Source of the DNA: JAYPUA01 sp038133845
Lineage (GTDB): Bacteria; SAR324; NAC60-12
DNA length: 34,332 nt
NCBI GenBank assembly: GCA_038133845.1
Contig: JAYPUA010000036.1
Span: 1-34,332 of the forward strand
Reading direction: 5' to 3'
Within the stretch, counting starts at the first letter, position 1, and every line of letters starts with the position of its first letter. Under the pieces are notes generated by a model. The model was not told where the DNA came from. It did not search any database and saw only the letters and a list, made by a program, of their open reading frames with translations. Both the position numbers and the translations under genes were made by a program. Of the stretch, positions 1-7,152 are shown one piece after another.

Positions 1-333
1 ATATACTGTTCCGCTGCAATTTGGTTGGTGGCAAAGGTTACGTCTCAGGCTCTGTGCACAGCGAGCATGTTCCACCTCGGGCTTGAGGTCTTCTCCGCGG
101 CTTTGACCCAATTGCGTGAAGGTTCCCCAGAAGCTGGAAACCTCCGTGCTCCTCTTGCGTCCTCCACAGAATCCAACCGCTCCTGCGCACCTTCAGCGGA
201 GGCTAATCTGCTGAGATCCAGGATTTTTTGAAACAGAAGATTTTTTTGATGTGCACAGAGCTCCCGCTCCTCCGGGGAGAAGGAGCAGGATTGAGGGGCG
301 CGGGGCTTGGAAAGCTCGTCCGGGAGGAGGGGG
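1..333. other. Left-edge non-coding stretch, no gene supported
   Basis: No convincing gene is seen between the window edge and the end of the FAH-family gene at 334. There is a GTG-started plus-strand frame at 25-231 without a ribosome binding site, and an unstarted open frame on the minus strand; neither resembles a known family. Positions 268-288 can form a hairpin with arms GCTCCT and AGGAGC just past the FAH stop codon, but no T-run follows it on the minus strand, so it is at best a weak 3' end structure. Two A/T tracts (around 222-228 and 240-248) are the only other notable features. Confidence 0.5.
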
Positions 334-1035
334 CTATTCGGGATTGGAGATGGTGAAGGTCAGCGAGGTGAGCCCGTCGATCTCGCCGTAGAGCACATCT
401 CCGGGGACAACGGGTCCGACGCCTGCGGGGGTGCCGGTATAGATCAGATCGCCTGGCTGGAGGTGGTAGAACCCTGAGAGGTGGCTGATGATTTCCGGAA
501 CCTTCCAGATCAGTTCGCTCAGGCGAGCATCCTGCTTGATGTCCTCTCCGACCTTGAGGCAGATGCGCTGATCTCCCAGAGCCTGGAAGTCTTTCGCTCT
601 GGTGATCTCGGCGATGACGGCAGAGTGCTCGACGTCCTTGCCCAGATCCCAGGGACGCTGCTTGGCACGCTCGGCAAGCTGCAGGTCCCGGCGGGTCATG
701 TCGAGCCCGCAGGCGTAGCCGTACACGGCCTGCATCGCGTCATCCACGCTGACCTTGAAGGCCGGCTGGCCGATGGCAACCACCAGCTCCATCTCGTAGT
801 GAAAGTTGCTCGTTCCGGGAGGGTATGGAGCAGAGCTTCCGGAGTGTGCGATCGCGGAGGCGGACTTGGTGAAGTAGAAGGGGGCCTCCCGGTCTACCTC
901 AACGCCCATTTCTGCGGCATGTGCAGCATAGTTTCGGCCCACACAGAAGATGCGATGCACCGGATAGCGGGCGGATTCTCCCCGGACGCCTACGGAGGGG
1001 CTCGGAGGAATTTCAAACAGCAGCGACTGGCTCAT
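334..1035 (-). CDS. Fumarylacetoacetate hydrolase (FAH) family protein
   Basis: A 233-residue single-domain member of the FAH superfamily, whose members cleave C-C bonds or hydrate/decarboxylate 2-oxo acids using a divalent metal in the cytoplasm. The family opening FCVGRNYAAHA is at residues 30-40, the metal-ligand pair ExE at Glu81/Glu83 (FHYEMEL), and the third acidic ligand is probably Asp112 in GLDMTRRDLQ. The C-terminal GDLIYTGTPAGVGPV is typical of fumarylpyruvate/acylpyruvate hydrolase-like proteins. The ATG at 1035 has AAAGGA five bases upstream. It is the last gene of the minus-strand run, 164 bp after hemE. The exact substrate cannot be read from sequence; acylpyruvase or oxaloacetate tautomerase activity are both possible. 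No other aromatic-degradation gene is nearby. Confidence 0.93.
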   Translation of the reverse strand: MSQSLLFEIPPSPSVGVRGESARYPVHRIFCVGRNYAAHAAEMGVEVDREAPFYFTKSASAIAHSGSSAPYPPGTSNFHYEMELVVAIGQPAFKVSVDDAMQAVYGYACGLDMTRRDLQLAERAKQRPWDLGKDVEHSAVIAEITRAKDFQALGDQRICLKVGEDIKQDARLSELIWKVPEIISHLSGFYHLQPGDLIYTGTPAGVGPVVPGDVLYGEIDGLTSLTFTISNPE

Positions 1036-1199
1036 GAGTTCCTTTGCTCAAAGAGGTGGTTGGCGGTTCCCGGAGATCCCGGGAGCAAGGTTGAGTTATC
1101 GTAGAGGATGGCCGGGGGAGACTCAATCCAAAGCAGGCCAAGTGCCGAGCGTGTCGTGTGGCTGGAAACGGGACTCGACCCCGGAAGTTTTCCCTGGAG

Positions 1200-2234
1200 T
1201 CAGCCTTCCTGAGCGGTCTCGACAAAGGTCAGGACATTCTCAAACGGAGAGCGCTCCAGCAACCCGTGGCTCAGGTTGAGGATGTGCTGGCGCTGCTCGC
1301 CTTTTTTCAGACACTCCCGTACGGCGCTGCGGACCTGCTCCGGGGTACCGTCGGCCAGGATCAGGTTGTCCACGTTCCCCTGAACGATGAGCCCTGGAGC
1401 GGCCTGCTTGACGTCGGCCAGATCGAGGCACTTGCCGATGCTCAAGGCCTGGGCGCCGCTAGCCTGCATCAGGTCCAGGTGCGGACACTCCTTGGCGAAC
1501 AGCAGCGTCGGGCCCTTTCCGGAGAGGGCCTCGAAGATGCGCTGATGAGTTGGGAGGGCCAGGGTGGTGTAAAGCTCCCGGGGGAGGACATCGGCAAAGG
1601 ATTCGAACAGCTGCACCGCCTGGGCTCCAGAGTCGAGCTGGTAGGCCAGGTAGTCGATGGTCAAATCCGTCAGGTACTCCAGCAGCGCCCGAGTCACCTC
1701 CGGCTCCTTTTCAAAGAAGTCCAGCACGGCCTGGGGGTCGCGGTTGGGGCTGCCTCCGGCAATCAGAAAGAAGGCCAGCGTCACCGGCGCCCCAGCAAAT
1801 CCGAGCACCGGAAGCGCGCCTTCCAGCCTCTGGTGAATGCCCTGCAGCACCTCGCCCACGTGATTCAGGTCCCGGTCGGAGTTCAGGGGACGCAGCGCCT
1901 GCACCTGCTCCAGCGTCCGGATGGGCTGCGCCAGCTGTGGTCCTGGACGAAAGCGGAACGGGGCTCCCACTGGCGTGAGCGGCGTAAGGATGTCCTGAAA
2001 CATGATGATCGCATCGACCCCGAAGCGCCGGGGCAGCAGCGAGACCTCAATCGACTTCTCCACATCGGCAAACAGCTCCTCCAGCGGGCGGCCATCTTCT
2101 TCACGCAGACGCCGGTATTCCGGGTCGGTTCGTCCGGCTTGGCGCATCATCCACACCGGAGTCCGCGGAACGGGCTCTCGGTGCAGCACCCGGAGGAGGA
2201 GGTCGTTTTGAAGAGGAGGGGGAGTGAAGGGCAT
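1200..2234 (-). CDS. hemE: Uroporphyrinogen decarboxylase HemE
   Basis: Cytoplasmic enzyme of haem biosynthesis that removes four acetate carboxyls from uroporphyrinogen III to give coproporphyrinogen III. The 344-residue product has the normal family length. The N-terminal signature appears as VWMMRQAGRTDPEYR, where the usual aromatic-Leu/Tyr pair after QAGR is Thr-Asp; the catalytic Asp region is DAIIMFQDILTPL, and the FAGAPVTLAFFLI and IVQGNVDN stretches also fit the family. I place the start at the ATG at 2234; an upstream in-frame start at 2330 would add 32 unrelated residues overlapping glgX. The start lies 22 bp after the glgX stop, so the two are probably co-transcribed although no strong ribosome binding site is visible. 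The pairing of haem synthesis with glycogen enzymes has no obvious functional meaning. Confidence 0.96.
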   Translation of the reverse strand: MPFTPPPLQNDLLLRVLHREPVPRTPVWMMRQAGRTDPEYRRLREEDGRPLEELFADVEKSIEVSLLPRRFGVDAIIMFQDILTPLTPVGAPFRFRPGPQLAQPIRTLEQVQALRPLNSDRDLNHVGEVLQGIHQRLEGALPVLGFAGAPVTLAFFLIAGGSPNRDPQAVLDFFEKEPEVTRALLEYLTDLTIDYLAYQLDSGAQAVQLFESFADVLPRELYTTLALPTHQRIFEALSGKGPTLLFAKECPHLDLMQASGAQALSIGKCLDLADVKQAAPGLIVQGNVDNLILADGTPEQVRSAVRECLKKGEQRQHILNLSHGLLERSPFENVLTFVETAQEG

Positions 2235-2256
2235 GGTCAGGTTGCAGACATGAGGT

Positions 2257-4305
2257 TCAGGGAAGACGCTGCTCGAGCCACACGGCGGCCGAGGCATCGA
2301 CCCAGATGGTTGAGGCGGCGTCGGTCCCAACGGTGGGGCGCTGTTGCTCTGGAGAGGAGGCGAGCTTCAGGTCCCAGCGAGTCTCCGGGGGCAGAAAGAA
2401 CTCAACGGGTGCGTGGTAGACGTTGAGCAGCAGGCGTAGCGCCGGATGTTCCGGATGCGTGACCTCGGCAGCCAGGGTGGTCTCGTGAGGGGCGAAATCG
2501 GCAGGCGCGTTGCCTGCGGTCCACCAGGTCCACACGGAGCGGTCGGAGAACAAGCGCTCAAAGTGCTCCTTGCGGAAGGTGATGGACTGCCGGACAAAGC
2601 CGAGCAGCGCCTGGTTCCGGGTCGCCTGCTCCCAGTCGAGCCAGGTCAACTCCGAGTCGTGGCAGTAGGCGTTGTTGTTGCCTTGCTGAGTTCTGCCAAA
2701 CTCGTCTCCACCGGGAAACATCGGCAGGCCGTGTGCGCTCTGGAGCAGCAGGTGAAACAGCCGCTGACGGCGCAACCGCAGCGAGCAGACCTCCGGATCA
2801 TCTGTGGGACCCTCCACGCCACAGTGATCGGAGTGCGGTGTGCTGTGTCCGTCGCGGTTTTCCTCGCCGTTTGCGTGGTTGTGTTTTTGGGCGTAGGTCG
2901 TCAGGTCCGCAAGCGTCATCCCATCGTGCGAGGTGACGAAGTTGACGCTGAACCGCCTGCCGCGTTCGCGTCCCTGAAAGACCTCGGGGTGCCCAAGCAG
3001 CGCTTGCTGAACCGGTTGCATCATCCCCTCATCTCCACGAACGGTCCTGCGGAGCGTATCCCGGAAGCGGTCGTTCCACTCCGGCCAGTCCGCATGCCAG
3101 GAGCCGTGTCCCAGCTGATAGCCCCCTCCGGCATCCCACGGCTCGGAGATCAGTTTTACGTCCCGCAGCATCGGTTCGTGCCGCAGCTCCCACATCAGCC
3201 GGGGAAAGCCGCGCAGCTCGCCCTCCGAGTCGCGGTTGAGGATCGTGGCAAGGTCGAACCGGAACCCGTCCACGCCCATCTCCTGAGACCAGTACTTCAG
3301 GCTGTCGCGGATCAGCGCCCGGACCACCGGATGAGCGCAGTGCAGGGTGTTGCCGCAACCGGAGAAGTTCATCCACTGCTCCTGTGAATCGACCAGGTAC
3401 CAGTCGGAGGCCCCCAGCAGCCGGAAGTGTTCGGTGGGACCATCGGCACCCATCTCTCCGGTGTGGTTGAAGACCACGTCCAGCCAGACCTCGATCCCGG
3501 CCTCGTGGAAGGCGTCGACCATCTCCCGGAACTCGGCGGAGGCTCGCGCAGGATCGGCGGCATAGGAGGCCTTCGGCGCAAAATAGAGCAGGGGAGAGTA
3601 GCCCCAATAGTTGAACAGCGGCTCCCCGGAATCCGGGTGTGTGTGCGGATTCTCCCGTTCGTCAAAGTCAAAGACCGGGAGCAGCTCGATCACGTTGACT
3701 CCCAGCTGTTTCAGATGCGGAATGCAGTCGGCCAGCCCACGGAAGGTGCCGCGATGTTCCGGCGGTGCTGGAGAAGACGGATGCTGCGTCATCCCCCGGA
3801 CGTGGCATTCGTAGAGGATCACCTCCTCCAGCTTCAGCCCGGGCCTGGCGGGTCGTGCAGAGGGCTTGGTCGCTGGCTCGAGAACTCCGATCCGACGCAG
3901 CCCCGCAGCTCCCATTTCAGCCGGGCGGGGCTCGAGGAACAGGGTCCCCTGAGCGTTGATCCGGAAGCCGCAGGCGACGCCCCAGCGCTCTCCGCCAAGG
4001 CTGGCCCGGGCGTAGGGGTCGATGATCCACCCGGAGGTCCCATCCGAGTTGCGGATCCAGATGGCATAGGCGATCTCGACCTCTTCGGCGATCTCGGCCT
4101 CCCAGGCCCAGACGCCTCCGAAGCGGTGCTGTCCCGGGTGCAGCTCGACCTGAACCAGCGGACGGTTTTGCTCGCTCAGCGGGAGCGCATAGAAGGCATA
4201 GCGGACCTCAGCGGCGTGAGGGGCTGGCAGCGCGCAGCGGAGGCGGCGTCCCTCCCGGAATGCTCCGTTGCTGGCCTGAGGACAGGCGCGGACCTCCCGG
4301 ATCAC
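2257..4305 (-). CDS. glgX: Glycogen debranching enzyme, GlgX/isoamylase type (GH13)
   Basis: Hydrolyses alpha-1,6 branch points of glycogen or limit dextrin in the cytoplasm. The 682-residue product has an N-terminal CBM48-like beta domain (about 1-150, with AIWIRNSDGTSGWIIDPYA), then a GH13 barrel. Catalytic residues are visible as Asp351 (GFRFDLA, nucleophile), Glu388 (ISEPWDAG, acid/base) and Asp461 (TSHDGMTL). The conserved VWLDVVFNHT and GDEFGRTQQGNNNAYC segments match GlgX/TreX. The start is GTG at 4305 and overlaps the stop of the PQQ dehydrogenase gene as GTGA, which implies translational coupling. No glycogen synthase or phosphorylase gene is in the window. Distinguishing GlgX from TreX-like trehalose-pathway debranchers would need context outside this window. 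Confidence 0.94.
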   Translation of the reverse strand: MIREVRACPQASNGAFREGRRLRCALPAPHAAEVRYAFYALPLSEQNRPLVQVELHPGQHRFGGVWAWEAEIAEEVEIAYAIWIRNSDGTSGWIIDPYARASLGGERWGVACGFRINAQGTLFLEPRPAEMGAAGLRRIGVLEPATKPSARPARPGLKLEEVILYECHVRGMTQHPSSPAPPEHRGTFRGLADCIPHLKQLGVNVIELLPVFDFDERENPHTHPDSGEPLFNYWGYSPLLYFAPKASYAADPARASAEFREMVDAFHEAGIEVWLDVVFNHTGEMGADGPTEHFRLLGASDWYLVDSQEQWMNFSGCGNTLHCAHPVVRALIRDSLKYWSQEMGVDGFRFDLATILNRDSEGELRGFPRLMWELRHEPMLRDVKLISEPWDAGGGYQLGHGSWHADWPEWNDRFRDTLRRTVRGDEGMMQPVQQALLGHPEVFQGRERGRRFSVNFVTSHDGMTLADLTTYAQKHNHANGEENRDGHSTPHSDHCGVEGPTDDPEVCSLRLRRQRLFHLLLQSAHGLPMFPGGDEFGRTQQGNNNAYCHDSELTWLDWEQATRNQALLGFVRQSITFRKEHFERLFSDRSVWTWWTAGNAPADFAPHETTLAAEVTHPEHPALRLLLNVYHAPVEFFLPPETRWDLKLASSPEQQRPTVGTDAASTIWVDASAAVWLEQRLP

Positions 4306-5516
4306 GGGACGATTTCAAGCAGGGTTCCGGTGCGAAAGTCGGCAACCCAGACGCTTCCGGAGGGATGTGGGACAAAGGTGGAGGGCATGATCGGCCACTT
4401 CCCCAGCGCAGAGGCCTGCGCCGTGCCTTGGGGGCTCTCCGGGAGATCGAGCGCCCAGAGCCTCCCGCTGCCGAAATCGCCGAATACGTACTTGCCGCTC
4501 AGCGCCGCCTCCGGACCGGTCCAGACGAACCCCCCGGTGATCGAGCGGCCCTCGCTGTGGTCGTACTCAAAGATGGGATCCGCCAGGTCCGAGCGCGTGC
4601 ATCCTGGCTTGCTGCGGAAGCAGTGTCGGCCTTCCCGGAGGTTCCAGCCGTGGTTGTCTCCTCGGAGGACCCAGGCCACCTCTTCCCACTCGTTCTGGCC
4701 CACATCGGCGACCAGCAGCTCGCCTTGGGGACCAAAGCTCAGGCGCCAGGGGTTGCGAAAGCCCCAGGCCCAGACCTCCGGCAGGAACCCGGAGTGTCCC
4801 ACAAACGGGTTGTCTGCAGGAACCGCGTAGCCCTTGCCGCGGTCTGTGCGGTTGATGTCGATACGCAACAGAGACCCCAGCGCTGTGGAGGGGTCCTGAC
4901 CTTGCTCCAGAGGATCGTCTGCGGCCCCGCCATCGCCCCAGCCAATGTACAGGTAGCCGTCTGGACCAAAGGCCAGCCCTCCTGCGTTGTGGTTGGAGTA
5001 GGGCTGCGCGACCTGCATCACCGTCCGGGAGCGAGTCAGCCGAGTCGGGTCCGTGGAACGATCGGCCTTCCACTCGGTGATGAAGCTGAAGCTGCCCTCC
5101 GAGGTGGTGGTCGAGGTGTTGAGGAAGAGCGTTTGGTTCTCTGAAAAGCGCGGGTGCAGCGCGATGCCCAGCAGGCCCTGCTCGGAGTGGGAGGTGAGGT
5201 CCAGCCGTAGCAGCTCTCGCGAGGCTCCGGAGTCCAGGTCGATCCACCAGACCCGCCCGGCCTTCTCCAGCAGCAGCAGCTCCTTCTGGTTGAGAAAGAC
5301 CGCATCCGTGGGCTGGTTCAGGTTGCCGACTCGCGGGTGCAGGGTGACCGAAATGGTGGGGCGGGTGCGGTCCTTTCCGGAGAACTCCGGACGCTTCAGC
5401 GCGCCCTGCTCAGAGACCCGAGGTGCGGCCCAAAGCAGGGACGCACTCAGGAGCAGGCCGAAGAACGTGAGGAGAAGTCTGGAGGTCAAACCCAGTGAGT
5501 GCGTGTGGCAAGCCAT
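4302..5516 (-). CDS. Exported PQQ-dependent sugar dehydrogenase (GSDH family)
   Basis: A 404-residue beta-propeller protein of the glucose/sorbosone dehydrogenase family (soluble aldose dehydrogenases related to YliI), which oxidise aldoses with PQQ in the periplasm. A signal peptide is clear at residues about 1-31 (SRLLLTFFGLLLSASLLWAA then a likely cut after the Ala). Family blocks include QGLLGIALHPRF, SNHNAGGLAFGPDGYLYIGW-type GGLAFGPDG followed by GDGG, EVWAWGFRNPWRLSF, and ADVGQNEWEEV; the His in SNHNAGG is the usual catalytic base. The ATG at 5516 is the only start that keeps the signal peptide. The gene overlaps the 3' end of the upstream phosphatase gene by 31 bp and the downstream glgX by 4 bp. 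PQQ-synthesis genes are not in the window, so the cofactor may be made elsewhere or scavenged. Confidence 0.9.
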   Translation of the reverse strand: MACHTHSLGLTSRLLLTFFGLLLSASLLWAAPRVSEQGALKRPEFSGKDRTRPTISVTLHPRVGNLNQPTDAVFLNQKELLLLEKAGRVWWIDLDSGASRELLRLDLTSHSEQGLLGIALHPRFSENQTLFLNTSTTTSEGSFSFITEWKADRSTDPTRLTRSRTVMQVAQPYSNHNAGGLAFGPDGYLYIGWGDGGAADDPLEQGQDPSTALGSLLRIDINRTDRGKGYAVPADNPFVGHSGFLPEVWAWGFRNPWRLSFGPQGELLVADVGQNEWEEVAWVLRGDNHGWNLREGRHCFRSKPGCTRSDLADPIFEYDHSEGRSITGGFVWTGPEAALSGKYVFGDFGSGRLWALDLPESPQGTAQASALGKWPIMPSTFVPHPSGSVWVADFRTGTLLEIVP

Positions 5517-6310
5517 GTTTCTGGACGTGCATAGGCCAGAAGCTCCTGCATGACGGGCTCGGTTCCGGGAGCCCCGGCAATCAGGTAGTTCCCCTGGTGC
5601 AGGCCGTCGTTGGCGAGAAAGTCGTTGGTCCATCCTCCGGCCTCTTCGATCATCAGCAGCGCGGCGAGGCAGTCCCACGAGTTGATGTGGGTCTCGTAGA
5701 AGGCCACGTGCCGACCGGCGGCCACGTAGACGGCCATCAGCGCACCGGAACCGTTTCGCTGATAGAGCCCGCCCTGCTGCAGAACGAACTCCATCGCCCG
5801 GATGGAGGGGTCGTTGGAAACCTTGGGGCTGTGACCGATGGCGATGGTTCCTCCGGAGAGCCCTTCGGTGGTGGGCAGTTCCAGGCGCTTTCCATTGAGG
5901 AAGGCTCCCTCTCCGCGCGCGGCGCTGAAGAGCTCGTCGGTGTTTGGGTCGTAGATCACTCCCACCTGAGCCTGGCCTTCCAGGTGGTAGGCGATGGAGG
6001 TGCACCAGACCGGAGTTCCCTTGAGGAATGGGTAGGTCCCGTCGATGGGGTCAACCACCCAGGCACCCTGTCCGGAGTGGCTCCCGCTCTCTTCTCCCAG
6101 AAAGCCGTCCTCCGGAAACGCGTCCAGCAGCTGAGTACGGATGAGCTGCTCGACCTCTCGATCGGCCTGGCTGACCAGGTCGAGGGCATTCAGCTTGGTT
6201 TCAATGGAGAGCGCGTCTCGGTTGCGGAAGAAGCGCATGGCCAGACGCCCGGCCTCAAGAGCGACAGCCTTGGCCACCTGGAGCCGGAGGCGTCTTTCGG
6301 TAGGCTGCAT
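5486..6310 (-). CDS. Inositol monophosphatase-family phosphatase
   Basis: A 274-residue member of the Li-sensitive, Mg-dependent phosphatase superfamily (IMPase, HisN, CysQ relatives). The metal-binding signatures are intact: GEES with Glu73/Glu74, DPIDGT at 87-92 (normally DPLDGT or DPIDGTxNF; here followed by YPF), and the C-terminal SWDCLAA with Trp212/Asp213. These residues place two or three Mg ions at the scissile phosphate. Possible substrates are inositol phosphate, histidinol phosphate or fructose-1,6-bisphosphate; sequence alone does not decide. The ATG at 6310 shares one base with the stop of the upstream PilZ-type gene (TGATG), and the 3' end overlaps the PQQ dehydrogenase start by 31 bp, so the three are very probably one operon. 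Confidence 0.93.
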   Translation of the reverse strand: MQPTERRLRLQVAKAVALEAGRLAMRFFRNRDALSIETKLNALDLVSQADREVEQLIRTQLLDAFPEDGFLGEESGSHSGQGAWVVDPIDGTYPFLKGTPVWCTSIAYHLEGQAQVGVIYDPNTDELFSAARGEGAFLNGKRLELPTTEGLSGGTIAIGHSPKVSNDPSIRAMEFVLQQGGLYQRNGSGALMAVYVAAGRHVAFYETHINSWDCLAALLMIEEAGGWTNDFLANDGLHQGNYLIAGAPGTEPVMQELLAYARPETWLATRTHWV

Positions 6311-6957
6311 CAGCGGCGCGCCTGGCGGCGGTTGAACTGCTTCATGACCTCGGACTCGGCCTGCTCCTCCGGCTCGCCCGGGGCGAAGTTGGCGACAATC
6401 TGATTGACCACCTGCTGCCAGACCCTCAACCCCTCGTCCATCACCTTGGCTCCGTAGCGAAACTTGGTGCGTGGGTGGGTCGCCAGATACTCTTTCTTGA
6501 GCTCATCCAGGCGATAGAGGTTCTCCTTGGAGAAGATCGAGAAGTGCTGGATCAGCCCGGCGGTGCTGTCTCGGCTGGGATTGTGGAGCAGGCGCAGGAT
6601 CTCGGGTTCGATCTGCTGGCCCTGATCCTCGTACTTGCCGAAGATCATCTGTCGAATGCAGATTCCTGTGATGTTGTCGGGATCCTGCAGGCGGGACCAC
6701 ATCACCTGGAGTCTTGTATTTCCAGCCGGAGCCTCCTGCTGCGGCAGGTTCAGCTCCAATTCCAGCTCTCCTCCAACCTTGACCTCCTGGTCCGAGTAGA
6801 GCCCGGTTCCAAACTCGCTGAAGTCCTGCAGGTATCCGGAGAGGTCCAGGGCGATCTCCCGCGTCCCTGAGGAGTCCTGCAAGGTGAGGCTCAGGCTACG
6901 CGCGGCGTAACCTTCATGAAGTTCATCGGACTTTCCGGCTTTGGTGAAGTGCAGCAT
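6310..6957 (-). CDS. PilZ-like domain protein (tentative)
   Basis: A 215-residue protein without membrane segments or signal peptide. Residues about 15-100 resemble a PilZ beta-barrel: a basic residue cluster, then DFSEFGTGLYS, which fits the [D/N]xSxxG half of the c-di-GMP motif, then an acidic linker (VGGELELELNLP) and LQVMWSR followed by GICI. The RxxxR half is not clearly present, so nucleotide binding is uncertain. The C-terminal half is helical and of unknown function. I use the ATG at 6957; a TTG seven codons upstream (6978) is an alternative. It heads the minus-strand run and its stop overlaps the phosphatase start. It could instead be a general flagellar/adaptor-type PilZ relative that has lost ligand binding. 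Confidence 0.6.
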   Translation of the reverse strand: MLHFTKAGKSDELHEGYAARSLSLTLQDSSGTREIALDLSGYLQDFSEFGTGLYSDQEVKVGGELELELNLPQQEAPAGNTRLQVMWSRLQDPDNITGICIRQMIFGKYEDQGQQIEPEILRLLHNPSRDSTAGLIQHFSIFSKENLYRLDELKKEYLATHPRTKFRYGAKVMDEGLRVWQQVVNQIVANFAPGEPEEQAESEVMKQFNRRQARR

Positions 6958-7084
6958 GGTTCTGGTATGAGGAAACAATTCCGAAAATGGAAAACTTTAG
7001 CACATCTGTTTGACGGATGCAGGCAATAAATTCGTCGATCCGGAGGCAGAGGAAACGTCGGGAACGCTTTGAGGAACAAGCTTG

Positions 7085-7112
7085 TACCAACGGTAGAAGC
7101 TTGGTATTTTTT
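7085..7112 (+). terminator. Hairpin with T6 tail in the ileS leader (possible attenuator)
   Basis: TACCAA (7085-7090) and TTGGTA (7101-7106) form a 6-bp stem around a 10-base loop, followed directly by six T (7107-7112). It stands about 40 bp before the ileS start. The stem is short and AT-rich, so termination would be weak. The direct repeat AAGCTTG at 7079 and 7097 allows alternative pairing. No T-box consensus is seen. Confidence 0.3.
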
Positions 7113-7152
7113 CAAGTTTCATCCCTGATCGTCATCCTCATTGTCACACACC

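Noticed and set aside
25..231. Plus-strand frame with GTG start
   Set aside because: No ribosome binding site, low-complexity composition, no similarity to any known protein pattern.
60..360. Open minus-strand frame of about 95 codons left of the FAH-family gene
   Set aside because: It has no ATG, GTG or TTG start, begins inside the FAH gene in another frame, and shows no family resemblance.
6979..7152. T-box riboswitch before ileS
   Set aside because: No specifier stem or the conserved GGTGG-type T-box sequence could be found.
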